Assembly: GCA_016218905.1 (NCBI GenBank)
Contig: JACRCS010001066.1
Span: forward strand, 1 to 12,756
Source: Deltaproteobacteria bacterium
GTDB lineage: Bacteria > Desulfobacterota_C > Deferrisomatia > Deferrisomatales > JACRMM01
Direction: 5' to 3'
Length of the DNA: 12,756 bases
The stretch's first letter is position 1; each line of letters opens with the position of its first letter. The notes under the pieces were generated by a model. The model did no database searches. It was not told the origin of the DNA and worked only from the letters and a program-made list of their open reading frames with translations. A program made the translations under genes and the position numbers. This document shows, in pieces, positions 1 to 5,803 of this stretch.

Positions 1-144
1 AAACGGCCTGCACGCGAGATAGGATCGCCGGCCCACACCGTCGGGGTCGCGTCCGCTGTCGAGGAAACAGGGATACGGCTGCGTTCGAACCGTCAGCAGC
101 GCGTGGTGGGGCTCTCGCAGCCCGGGAAGCTCAAGAATTGGAAT
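1..144 (-). CDS. pabB: 5' end of a second pabB-like gene, runs off the left edge
   Basis: The minus strand is open from 144 to 1 and reads ELPGLREPHHAL, then QPYPCFLDSGRD and GRRSYLACRPF. This is the usual start of aminodeoxychorismate synthase component I / anthranilate synthase component I proteins (chorismate to aminodeoxychorismate, folate pathway). It is nearly identical to the region upstream of and including the start of pabB at 5800-7086. No ATG, GTG or TTG precedes the homology in frame near its start; an ATT at 144-142 has a GAGG-like sequence upstream. The frame is open to the edge, so this may be a second full pabB or only a duplicated stub. The copy here reads ALLTVRT where the other reads ALPRVRT. 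Confidence 0.6.
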   Translation of the reverse strand, partial: MPILELPGLREPHHALLTVRTQPYPCFLDSGRDPDGVGRRSYLACRPF

Positions 145-257
145 GGCTGCGCACCTCGGGGCGCCGGGCTGGTCACAGGAGGGTTGCCCGGAGAGGCTCG
201 GGTCGAGGTGCGTAACTATCCACGAAGGCGGGGTCGATTTCAACGGCCCTCGGGCAG
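1..257. repeat. Long direct repeat, left copy
   Basis: Positions 1-188 match 7051-7238 with four differences (positions 92, 95, 148 and 172), and 198-257 match 7291-7350 exactly. Between these blocks the right copy holds 43 more bases. The copies lie in the same orientation about 7.05 kb apart. The left copy begins at the first base of the window, so its true left boundary is not visible. On the minus strand the repeat encodes the N-terminal part of a PabB-like protein and the tail of an unrecognised ORF. The window edge falling inside a repeat could also mean that this is a contig end. Confidence 0.93.
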
Positions 258-339
258 AGACGGCCCAGCCCCCACACGTGAACTGCCGCCCGTCGTCGCA
301 GACGATCGCGGTTCGGGACGAAAAGCGCTCGAACCGGTT
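145..339 (-). pseudogene. Tail of an unrecognised ORF fused in frame to the pabB 5' end
   Basis: In the same minus-strand frame as the pabB fragment, the sequence upstream reads RFERFSSRTAIVCDDGRQF, then TCGGWAV, then WIVTHLDPS. Third codon positions are mostly G or C, as in real genes here. In the right repeat copy the same reading continues through 14 extra codons and meets a TGA; here the 43-base difference removes that stop and fuses the tail in frame to pabB. I do not recognise the family. A neighbouring frame upstream reads PKRPDGTISEVLDEP, which also looks coding and may mean a frameshift near 340. The fused frame stays open up to a possible GTG at 417. It is called a relic because no clear start is seen. 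Confidence 0.45.
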
Positions 340-390
340 CGTCGAGGACCTCGCTGATCGTCCCGTCGGGGCGCTTCGGGGATACGTCCT

Positions 391-437
391 TGCTTTATTG
401 CTTGTCTGGCCAGCCACGAGCCCAAAGCAATAAAGCA
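391..437. repeat. Perfect 13-bp inverted repeat, AT-rich
   Basis: TGCTTTATTGCTT at 391-403 is the exact reverse complement of 425-437, with a 21-base spacer. Each arm holds two copies of a TTGCTT-like hexamer, in direct order in the left arm and inverted in the right. The AT content stands out against the surroundings. There is no T-run after it, so it does not look like an intrinsic terminator. It lies about 140 bp upstream of the radical SAM gene and could be an operator or the remains of an element end. From 438 to 566 nothing else is apparent. Confidence 0.8.
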
Positions 438-574
438 GCTGCCTTCCCAACTCGCGCCACGAGCTCGGGCCCTTGGCTTTCGATTTCCACCGTGACGAGA
501 CCATGACTTCGGCCCTGTAGCCTCACGCGCGGTCCAACGGACTCCGAAACCCTGCCGCCGAACGATGGAGAGCC

Positions 575-2278
575 ATGAGCATCGAACTCGCACGCCCGCG
601 CCCAACCCGAAAGCGAATCCTCCTGTCCGGCGTCTTCGGACCGTTCGGCGTGGACGACGCCTACGGCCGCAAAGAGAACATCATGGAACTCTTCCACAAC
701 CAGGTCACCAAGGCGCAGGGCGCGAGTTCCTGGCGCTACCATCACCGTTCCTTCGGGCTCTACTTCTTGGCCGCCAACTTGGACGCGGACGTGACGGTGC
801 TCGACTTCCCGAGCCGCAAGCGCTTCCTGCGCGAAGTCCGGAAGGGTTATGACGTCGTCGGGCTCTCCTTCATCACCCCGAACTTCCTCAAGGCTCGGGA
901 GATGGCGCGCCTGACCCGCCGGTATGCTCCGAAGGCGGTCATCGTGCTCGGTGGCCACGGGACCGCGATCGAAGGGATCGGGGTGCGGATCGACTGCGAT
1001 CACGTGATCCGAGGAGAAGGGATCCGAGGGATGCGCTCCCTGCTGGGGCAGGACCCGGACGGTCCGCTCGTCCACCCCGTTCTCCCCAGCGTCGAGCGCA
1101 GGTCGATTCTGGGCGTGCCCGTACCGGGGATCGGCGCAAGCCTCCTCGTGCCCGGCCTCGGTTGCGTGAACGGCTGCCGTTTCTGTTCCACGTCCCACTT
1201 CTTCGACCGCCGCTATCACTCGTTCCTTCCTACGGGCCGGGACCTCTTCGAGACGGCTCGAACGATCGCCGACCTGCGCGGTACCGACGAGTTCTTCGTG
1301 ATGGACGAGAATTTCCTCAAGGATACCGACCGGGCGAGAGAGCTCCTCGAGGAGATGGACCGCCATGGACGCTACTTCCGGTTCAACATCTTCTCGTCCG
1401 CCGAGGCGATCGGCGCCTTCGGGCTGGACAACCTGGTTCGGCTTGGGGTGGGCTTCGTCTGGATCGGCGTCGAGGCGTCCGGCTCCGAGGGAAACTACCC
1501 GAAGAACGAGGGCGTCGACGCCCGTGCCCTCGTCCGGGAGTTGCGGGAGCGAGGCGTCGTCGTGCTCGCTTCCGGCATCCTCTGCCAGGAGCATCACACG
1601 CCGGCGAACATCCAGGGCGACATCGACTTCCTCGTGGGTCTCGAGGCGGACCTCACGCAGTTCATGCTTCTCACGCCCATGCCGGTGACCGGGCTCTACC
1701 GGGAGCAGCAAGAGCGGCACGTCCTCCGGACCGAGCTCCCTTTCGAGGAGTGGCACGGCCAAAAGCACCTCGCCTACCAGCATCCGGCGTTCCCTGGTGA
1801 CAGCGCCGAGTGGTGGCTCACGGCCGCCTTTCGACAGGACTACGAGGAGAACTCAAGCTCCATGTATCGGGTAGTCGAGACGTCGCTCCGAGGCCATCGC
1901 CGCCTCGCCGACTTTCCCCGCCGGGACGCCTGTCTTGACCTTCGGATGCGTCAACTGCGCGAGCAGACCAGGAAGTGGTCTGCGGTGCTGCCCGCCCTTG
2001 CGCGCGGCCCGGTGAACGATCAGGAGCGCCGGCGCGCTCTCGCCCTAGACCGACAGATCGCCGAAGCGCTCGGGCCGCCCTCACCCGGCACGCACCTTCG
2101 GAGGGCCGCCGCCCGCGTGCTCGCTGCTCGTTGGAGGCTCCGGCTCCGCATCTTGGGAGACGTCCTCCAGCCGAAGACGCTCGTGACCCGGTTCCGGCCC
2201 GGCGCGCCCGGGGTCGCAACGGTTCCCCTCCCGTGCGCCTGTGAGCCCGAGCCGGCCCGGGAGGCGGCGGCGATGTGA
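575..2278 (+). CDS. B12-binding-like radical SAM protein, unknown substrate
   Basis: This 567-residue protein has a canonical radical SAM cluster-binding motif, CVNGCRFC (Cys197, Cys201, Cys204; CX3CX2C), which binds the [4Fe-4S] cluster that cleaves S-adenosylmethionine. Residues about 65-150 resemble the Rossmann-like domain found before the radical SAM core in cobalamin-type enzymes (DVVGLSFITPNFLKAREMA, then VIVLGGHG), but the DxHxxG cobalamin-ligating motif is not seen, so true B12 binding is uncertain. Later parts of the core include FFVMDENFLKD (240-250) and LLTPMPVTGLYREQ. The basic C-terminal tail from about 390 has no domain I know. The ATG at 575 has GGAG at 567-570. The histidine kinase gene starts 49 bp downstream. 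The substrate cannot be told; lipid, hopanoid or natural-product modification are possibilities only. Confidence 0.88.
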   Translation: MSIELARPRPTRKRILLSGVFGPFGVDDAYGRKENIMELFHNQVTKAQGASSWRYHHRSFGLYFLAANLDADVTVLDFPSRKRFLREVRKGYDVVGLSFITPNFLKAREMARLTRRYAPKAVIVLGGHGTAIEGIGVRIDCDHVIRGEGIRGMRSLLGQDPDGPLVHPVLPSVERRSILGVPVPGIGASLLVPGLGCVNGCRFCSTSHFFDRRYHSFLPTGRDLFETARTIADLRGTDEFFVMDENFLKDTDRARELLEEMDRHGRYFRFNIFSSAEAIGAFGLDNLVRLGVGFVWIGVEASGSEGNYPKNEGVDARALVRELRERGVVVLASGILCQEHHTPANIQGDIDFLVGLEADLTQFMLLTPMPVTGLYREQQERHVLRTELPFEEWHGQKHLAYQHPAFPGDSAEWWLTAAFRQDYEENSSSMYRVVETSLRGHRRLADFPRRDACLDLRMRQLREQTRKWSAVLPALARGPVNDQERRRALALDRQIAEALGPPSPGTHLRRAAARVLAARWRLRLRILGDVLQPKTLVTRFRPGAPGVATVPLPCACEPEPAREAAAM

Positions 2279-2327
2279 GTCGTGGGCTCCTCTTGCCCTG
2301 CAGCCTCGCCGGAGCAGACTGGCGGGC

Positions 2328-3308
2328 ATGACGCTCCTCCGCTTGGACCGGCTCCGCCGCCGCCGGCCCACCCTGAGTCTCACCGGAGCGATGGTGGCCC
2401 TCTCGGTGGGGGTCGTGCTGCCCGTGCTCCTGTCGACTTCGGTCGGCATCGTGACCCTCGTGCGCGGCGAGAGCTCCTACGCGATCCTCGTGGGCGTCCT
2501 CGTGATCTCCTTTGCGGCTGCCGCCCTCGGCGGCGTCGCCGCGGCTGCGATCCTCCTGGGCCGTCGCGCCCGGATCGCGCGGCTCCAGGCCGATCTGCTC
2601 GCCAACGTCTCCCACGACCTGCGGACGCCTCTCACCTCGATCCGGATGTACGCTCAGACCCTCGCCACCGGCAGGCTGGACGAGGATCCGGCGCGCCGAT
2701 CCGAGAGCCTCGAGACCATCCTCCGGGAGACGGAGTGGCTCGAGGAGATCATCGACCGGATCCTCACGTGGCGCTCCGCCGCCAAGGACCGCGACACCCT
2801 CGAGCCCGTCGACGAGTCGGTGGAAGAGGCGGTGCGGCAGGCGGTCGCGCGCTTCGAGCGCATGGTCCCCGCCGACGAAGCGCGGCTCTCGGTCGCGCTC
2901 GAGAGCACGGCCCGGGTGAAGCATGACCGGCACGCCGTCGCCTCGATCGTCCTTAACTTGCTCGTGAACGCCTACAAGTACGGGAAGAGCCCAAAGGAGA
3001 TCCGCCTGTCCACGCGGGACGAACCTGGGGGCGCACGGGCCGCGGCGGGCTCTGGTCGCCGGGTAATCATCGCGGTGGAGGACAACGGGATCGGCATTCC
3101 CCGCGAGGAGCTCCGCCGGATCTTCGAGCCCTTCTACCGGGTAGAGGCGCATCGGCGCAGCGCGCCTTCGGGGGCAGGCCTCGGGCTCGCCGTCGTGCGC
3201 CACTTCGCCGAGGCCCAAGGCGGTCAGGTGTCCGTGGAGAGCAAGGAGGGGCTCGGTAGCCGGTTTTCCGTGACCCTGCCCGCCCTCGGCGAGGAGCTCG
3301 CCAAATGA
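2328..3308 (+). CDS. Sensor histidine kinase with two membrane helices and no sensor domain
   Basis: Predicted 326-residue inner-membrane kinase. Two hydrophobic helices (about 22-44 and 51-78) are joined by a loop of only about six residues, so there is no periplasmic sensor domain; the signal is probably read in the membrane or passed by a partner. The dimerisation/phosphoacceptor box is NVSHDLRTPL with His96. The ATPase domain shows the N box (NLLVNAYKYG, about 210-219), the G1 box EDNGIGIP (251-258), the F box FEPFYR and the G2 box GAGLGLAVV. ATG 2328 was chosen because it sits just before the basic stretch and first helix; the frame is open further upstream into the radical SAM gene. The ribosome-binding site is weak. 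It overlaps the response regulator by 4 bp (ATGA), so the two are surely partners. Confidence 0.92.
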   Translation: MTLLRLDRLRRRRPTLSLTGAMVALSVGVVLPVLLSTSVGIVTLVRGESSYAILVGVLVISFAAAALGGVAAAAILLGRRARIARLQADLLANVSHDLRTPLTSIRMYAQTLATGRLDEDPARRSESLETILRETEWLEEIIDRILTWRSAAKDRDTLEPVDESVEEAVRQAVARFERMVPADEARLSVALESTARVKHDRHAVASIVLNLLVNAYKYGKSPKEIRLSTRDEPGGARAAAGSGRRVIIAVEDNGIGIPREELRRIFEPFYRVEAHRRSAPSGAGLGLAVVRHFAEAQGGQVSVESKEGLGSRFSVTLPALGEELAK

Positions 3309-4015
3309 ACGGAACCCACGGGCGAGGAGAAACCCGGTCGGGGGAAACGGTCCTCGTCATCGAGGACGACCGGTCGCTGCGCGAAGGCCTGGCCATGAAC
3401 TTCGCCTTGCAAGGGTACCGCGCCGTGACGGCTCGGGACGGGGAGGAGGGCCTCGTCAAGGCCCTCGAGGCCAGACCCGACCTGATCGTCCTCGACGTCA
3501 TGCTCCCGGGCGCCTCGGGTCTGGAGATCCTGGCGGAATTGCGCCAAAGGGGGCAGGACGTCCCCGTGCTCATCCTGTCGGCGCGTGGCGGCACCGGCCA
3601 GAAGGTCGAGGGCCTGCGGCTCGGGGCTGACGACTACCTCGGGAAGCCGTTCGAACTTCCGGAGCTCCTGGCCCGAGTCGAGGCCTTGCTGCGCCGACGC
3701 CGAACCGACGCAGCCGCCCCGATCCGGTTCGGAGACGTCGAGATCGACCCTGCCCGCCGGCGGGTCACGGTTGCCGGAGCGGAGGTGAGTCTCTCGGCCA
3801 AGGAGTACGAACTCCTCCAGCTTCTGGCCCGGTCGCCCGGACGCCCCTTCACCCGGGAGCACATCCTGGAGCAGGTCTGGGGGTGGAACTTTGACGGCAC
3901 AGCGCGAACCGTGGACAACTTCATCCTGGCGCTCCGTCACAAGATCGAAGCCGACCCCGCCAGGCCCCGCCATCTCAAGACGGTACGACAGATCGGATAC
4001 AAGCTCGAGCCGTAG
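3305..4015 (+). CDS. OmpR/PhoB-family response regulator
   Basis: This 236-residue regulator has a receiver domain at about 15-130: acidic pocket EDD (20-22), phosphoacceptor Asp64 in IVLDVMLPG, and Lys114 in LGKPFE. The C-terminal winged-helix DNA-binding domain (about 138-234) includes LSAKEYELLQLL and ends with VRQIGYKLEP, typical of the OmpR class. It would be phosphorylated by the kinase encoded just upstream, and its ATG overlaps the kinase stop codon. Its targets are not shown; the upstream radical SAM gene in the same run of genes is one candidate. No strong terminator follows, only a short CTCCT/AGGAG hairpin at 4021-4033. Confidence 0.95.
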   Translation: MNGTHGRGETRSGETVLVIEDDRSLREGLAMNFALQGYRAVTARDGEEGLVKALEARPDLIVLDVMLPGASGLEILAELRQRGQDVPVLILSARGGTGQKVEGLRLGADDYLGKPFELPELLARVEALLRRRRTDAAAPIRFGDVEIDPARRRVTVAGAEVSLSAKEYELLQLLARSPGRPFTREHILEQVWGWNFDGTARTVDNFILALRHKIEADPARPRHLKTVRQIGYKLEP

Positions 4016-4161
4016 CGGAACTCCTCCCAGGAGATCTCCCGCCCGCTGGAAGAAATCGGGGTCCGCCCGCCGAGCGGTGTATAGTGCGCCAGGGTTTCCT
4101 TCCTCCATGCTGCGTCGCCGGGATTGCCGCGACAGGAGCCAGGGCGGGCGCGCGCTCCTTC

Positions 4162-4436
4162 GAAGTGAAGGGCCGTGATCCGCTGGCGGGGTCCCGAAGA
4201 CCGTCACGGTCGGGGCCGAGGAGGTGCGCGAGAGCCTGCGGGAACCCGCCGGGGCGATCGTCCAGGCCGTTCGCACGGCGCCCGAGAAGACGCCTCCGGA
4301 ACCGGCCGGTGACATCGTCGACCAAGGGATCGTCTTGGCCGGCGGGGGTGCCCTGCTGCGCAACCTCGACTCCAGGAAGATTCCCCTTGTGGTTGATCAC
4401 AGTAAGGCGCATCATCTCCTTCTCGGGTCAGGCTGA
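4162..4436 (+). pseudogene. mreB: Decayed 3' fragment of mreB
   Basis: Two reading frames together give the C-terminal part of the actin-like cell-shape protein MreB. EVKGRDPLAG lies at 4162-4191 in one frame, and VPKTVTVGAEEVRESL, DIVDQGIVLAGGGALL and RNLD follow in another frame from about 4191, so one frameshift separates them. After RNLD the text is short of the family pattern: IPLVV and a final LLLGSG recall the last strand and end, with a probable internal loss. The N-terminal three quarters, including the ATP-binding phosphate loops, are absent. An ATG at 4108 reading MLRRR and a TATAGT box at 4080-4085 could be the remains of the original start and promoter, joined by a large deletion; that is speculation. 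Too short and broken to polymerise. Confidence 0.78.
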
Positions 4437-4472
4437 TCCGGCCTGGCTCGGCAGTTTCGGTGTGCAAATCCA

Positions 4473-4505
4473 AAGAGGGAGAGGCGACCGTCGCTTCTCT
4501 CTCTT
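4473..4505 (+). terminator. Long stem-loop with pyrimidine-rich 3' side
   Basis: AAGAGGGAGAGGCGAC (4473-4488) pairs with 4490-4505 along almost its full length, with two G-U pairs. A tract rich in T and C follows (to about 4513). It may be the terminator left behind the mreB fragment, but the T-run is interrupted, so function is unsure. Confidence 0.45.
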
Positions 4506-4514
4506 CTGCTTTCT

Positions 4515-4578
4515 GGCGCATGAAATGCGCCGCCCGGCAATTCGATGGACAAGCTTCAGGCGCCTGGGATTTGATCCC
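4515..4578. other. Run of small hairpins and palindromes
   Basis: Three more self-complementary elements follow within 65 bp: GGCGCAT-gaa-ATGCGCC (4515-4531, perfect 7-bp stem), the palindrome CAGGCGCCTG (4557-4566), and GGGAT-ttg-ATCCC (4566-4578). They lie between the mreB relic and the cold-shock gene. If transcription of the cold-shock gene begins upstream of them they would form a structured leader; if it begins at the candidate promoter at 4587 they are outside the transcript. Confidence 0.5.
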
Positions 4579-4586
4579 TCTCTCCG

Positions 4587-4616
4587 TTGACCATCGCAGT
4601 TGCATCACAGTGGGAT
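4587..4616 (+). promoter_or_regulatory. Candidate promoter of the cold-shock gene
   Basis: TTGACC at 4587-4592 matches the -35 consensus at five of six positions. The best -10 about 18 bases later, TGGGAT at 4611-4616, is weak. It would give a leader of only about 25 bases, shorter than is usual for cold-induced csp genes. Confidence 0.3.
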
Positions 4617-4647
4617 GAGTAGTCCCCGAGAGACAGGAGAATGTCCC

Positions 4648-4851
4648 ATGGCAAGAGGAACAGTGAAGTGGTTCAACGATCAGAAGGGGTTCGGATTCAT
4701 CACTCCGGACAACGGTGGGCCTGATCTATTCGTGCACTTCAGCGCCGTCCAGGGCAACGGGTTCAAGACGCTGACCGAGGGGCAGGCGGTGGAGTTTGAT
4801 GCGACTCAGGGCCAAAAGGGCCCTCAGGCTTCGAACGTCCGCGCAGCCTGA
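4648..4851 (+). CDS. Cold-shock domain protein (CspA family)
   Basis: A full-length 67-residue single cold-shock domain. RNP1 is KGFGFITPD and RNP2 is LFVHFSAV, the aromatic single-stranded nucleic acid-binding strands of the family; the protein opens with GTVKWFN as usual. Such proteins bind RNA or single-stranded DNA in the cytoplasm and act as RNA chaperones in cold or stationary phase. The start is the ATG at 4648, preceded by AGGAGA at 4635-4640; an in-frame ATG upstream would add residues foreign to the family. A strong terminator follows 24 bases after the stop, so this is a single-gene unit. It is intact, unlike its neighbours on both sides. Confidence 0.97.
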   Translation: MARGTVKWFNDQKGFGFITPDNGGPDLFVHFSAVQGNGFKTLTEGQAVEFDATQGQKGPQASNVRAA

Positions 4852-4875
4852 GCCGAATCGCAAGAGGCTCTAACA

Positions 4876-4912
4876 AAAGAGCGGGCCCTCCAGAGGGTCC
4901 GCTCTTTCTCGT
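4876..4912 (+). terminator. Rho-independent terminator after the cold-shock gene
   Basis: A 14-bp stem: AGAGCGGGCCCT (4878-4889) with loop CCAG pairs with AGGGTCCGCTCT (4894-4905), one G-U pair, extended by A-T pairs on both sides and followed by TTTCTCGTC. Position and shape fit an intrinsic terminator. Confidence 0.88.
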
Positions 4913-4944
4913 CGTGCGCAAGGCATGGCGCAGGGCGCGCGAGC

Positions 4945-5097
4945 ACCATCGACCAGTGTCACCTCTTCTGGCGGCAAGTCGGCGAGATCCGCACCCCCTC
5001 GCTCGGCTCGGGCTGTCTCCCCGCGCTGGTCCGGAGCATCGTGTTGCGTGCGGCCGGCGAGCTCGGCATCCCACTTGACTGGCGGCAGGCCGACTCT
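4945..5097 (+). pseudogene. pabC: Relic of the central/C-terminal part of a class IV aminotransferase (pabC-like)
   Basis: The plus frame reads STIDQCHLFW, then GEIRTPSLGSGCLPALVR, then SIVLRAAGELGIPLDW. This follows the fold-type IV aminotransferase pattern around the cofactor phosphate-binding region (family form: SNLF...G...TP.L..GCLPG.TR..VLELA.ELGI), as in 4-amino-4-deoxychorismate lyase and branched-chain aminotransferases. There is no start, the catalytic lysine region is absent, and the frame ends in unrelated sequence inside the mazE promoter. The first 32 codons of a pabC lie at 5803-5708 on the other strand, so this may be another piece of the same gene after an inversion, or of a paralogue. 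Assigned by motif reading only. Confidence 0.68.
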
Positions 5098-5102
5098 TTA
5101 CT
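5075..5102 (+). promoter_or_regulatory. Promoter of the mazEF-type operon
   Basis: TTGACT (5075-5080), 16-base spacer, TTTACT (5097-5102): five of six and four of six consensus matches. The -35 lies within codons of the aminotransferase relic (PLDW). The -10 lies in a tandem CTCTTTA repeat and touches the operator-like inverted repeat. The antitoxin ATG is 30 bases downstream. Confidence 0.6.
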
Positions 5103-5116
5103 CTTTACCGTAAAGA
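5102..5116. promoter_or_regulatory. Operator-like inverted repeat before mazE
   Basis: TCTTTAC-C-GTAAAGA is a perfect 7-bp inverted repeat with a one-base centre, placed at the likely transcription start. MazE-type antitoxins and their toxin complexes commonly repress their own operon from such sites. Binding here is an inference. Confidence 0.6.
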
Positions 5117-5132
5117 ACAGTGGGAGTCGATC

Positions 5133-5357
5133 ATGCTGACGAGCCGCATCTCGGCGAAGGGCCAGGTCACGATCCCCAAGGAGGTCAGGGAAGAGTTGGA
5201 CCTCGGACCCGGCGATCTCGTGGAGTACGAACTACGGGAAGGCGTGGTCGTGCTCCGGCGTCTGGAGCCCTTCGACCGAGCGTTTCATGCTGCCCTGTCC
5301 GAGACGATGGACGAATGGGACACGGCGGAAGACGAGGAGGCTTTCGGTGACCTGTGA
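5133..5357 (+). CDS. MazE/AbrB-type antitoxin
   Basis: This 74-residue protein opens with a SpoVT-AbrB DNA-binding swapped-hairpin domain: SRISAKGQVTIPKEVREEL, then GDLVEYELREGVVVLRRL (to about residue 47). The remaining C-terminal segment is acidic (ETMDEWDTAEDEEAFGDL) and is expected to be flexible and to wrap and inhibit the toxin. GGGAG at 5122-5126 is well placed before the ATG. The toxin start overlaps its 3' end by 11 bp, so the two are translationally coupled, and the inverted repeat upstream suggests autoregulation. It is intact and probably functional. Confidence 0.92.
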   Translation: MLTSRISAKGQVTIPKEVREELDLGPGDLVEYELREGVVVLRRLEPFDRAFHAALSETMDEWDTAEDEEAFGDL

Positions 5358-5676
5358 GCGGTGGGACGTGGCGGTCGTGCCGTTCCCTTTCACAGAGAAA
5401 CTGGGCGCGAAGAAACGACCCGCGCTCGTCCTGAGCGGGTCGGCCTTCAATCACGCCGGGCACACAATCCTCGCCATGATCACTTCGAAGGGACACAGCC
5501 CCTGGCCCGGCGATACGGCCATCGACGATCTCGCCGCCGCCGGGTTGAAGGTTTCGTGCATGGTCCGGATGAAGCTCTTCACCCTCGACAACCGGCTCAT
5601 CTTGAACCGGATCGGGAGCCTCTCTGGAACGGACACGGAGAGAGTCCGGAGTGCTCTCCGTTCGGCCCTGCCGTAG
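5347..5676 (+). CDS. MazF/PemK-type toxin, endoribonuclease
   Basis: A 109-residue protein of the MazF/PemK family, typically about 105-120 residues, which cleaves single-stranded mRNA at short sequences. Near the start it shows WDVAVVPFPFTEKLGAKKRP with PALVLS following, the family's first strands and basic loop; ITSKGHS and LSGTDTERVRSAL close the fold. The GTG at 5347 is the start that begins the domain correctly and overlaps the antitoxin gene; the ATG further upstream in this frame would add residues from antitoxin sequence. The catalytic residues cannot be proved from sequence alone but no truncation is seen. The pair is flanked by aminotransferase fragments on opposite strands. Confidence 0.9.
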   Translation: MTCERWDVAVVPFPFTEKLGAKKRPALVLSGSAFNHAGHTILAMITSKGHSPWPGDTAIDDLAAAGLKVSCMVRMKLFTLDNRLILNRIGSLSGTDTERVRSALRSALP

Positions 5677-5696
5677 TCTCGCGGCCCGGGCGAGAC
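5676..5696 (+). terminator. Possible hairpin after the toxin gene
   Basis: GTCTCGC-ggcccgg-GCGAGAC, a perfect 7-bp stem beginning at the last base of the toxin stop codon. No T-run follows, so it is a weak terminator at best. It sits just before the breakpoint with the pabC fragment. Confidence 0.35.
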
Positions 5697-5707
5697 GGTT
5701 GAGCTGC

Positions 5708-5803
5708 GAAGAGCCCGTCGCCGAAGAGAAGTCCCCGGTCCGAGGCAGAGAGGACGGCCTCGGCCTCGGGAACGAGCTCCCGGCCGACGATCGCGAACCT
5801 CAT
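5708..5803 (-). pseudogene. pabC: First 32 codons of pabC, truncated
   Basis: The minus strand reads MRFAIVGRELVPEAEAVLSA then SDRGLLFGDGLF, the N-terminus of aminodeoxychorismate lyase (fold-type IV aminotransferase; SDRG..FGDGLFETLR is the family opening). The ATG at 5803 overlaps the pabB stop (ATGA), the normal pabB-pabC coupling. After GDGLF the family pattern stops abruptly at about 5708; the frame continues with unrelated residues (AAQPSRPGRE) over the end of the toxin region and stops at 5597. The catalytic lysine and the rest of the roughly 270-residue enzyme are missing, so this locus cannot make PabC; another aminotransferase would have to supply 4-aminobenzoate. Confidence 0.85.

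Noticed and set aside
395..3218. Long minus-strand open frames opposite the radical SAM and kinase genes
   Set aside because: Both plus-strand genes have complete domain motifs; the antisense frames are rich in Arg, Pro and Asp and match no family I know.
4224..4436. A small intact gene of 70 residues
   Set aside because: The sequence is the C-terminal part of MreB with more MreB sequence just upstream in another frame, so it is a relic and not a separate gene.
5133..5676. The toxin-antitoxin pair as part of a phage-defence island
   Set aside because: No restriction, Abi, CBASS or CRISPR genes lie nearby; the neighbours are gene relics and a cold-shock gene.
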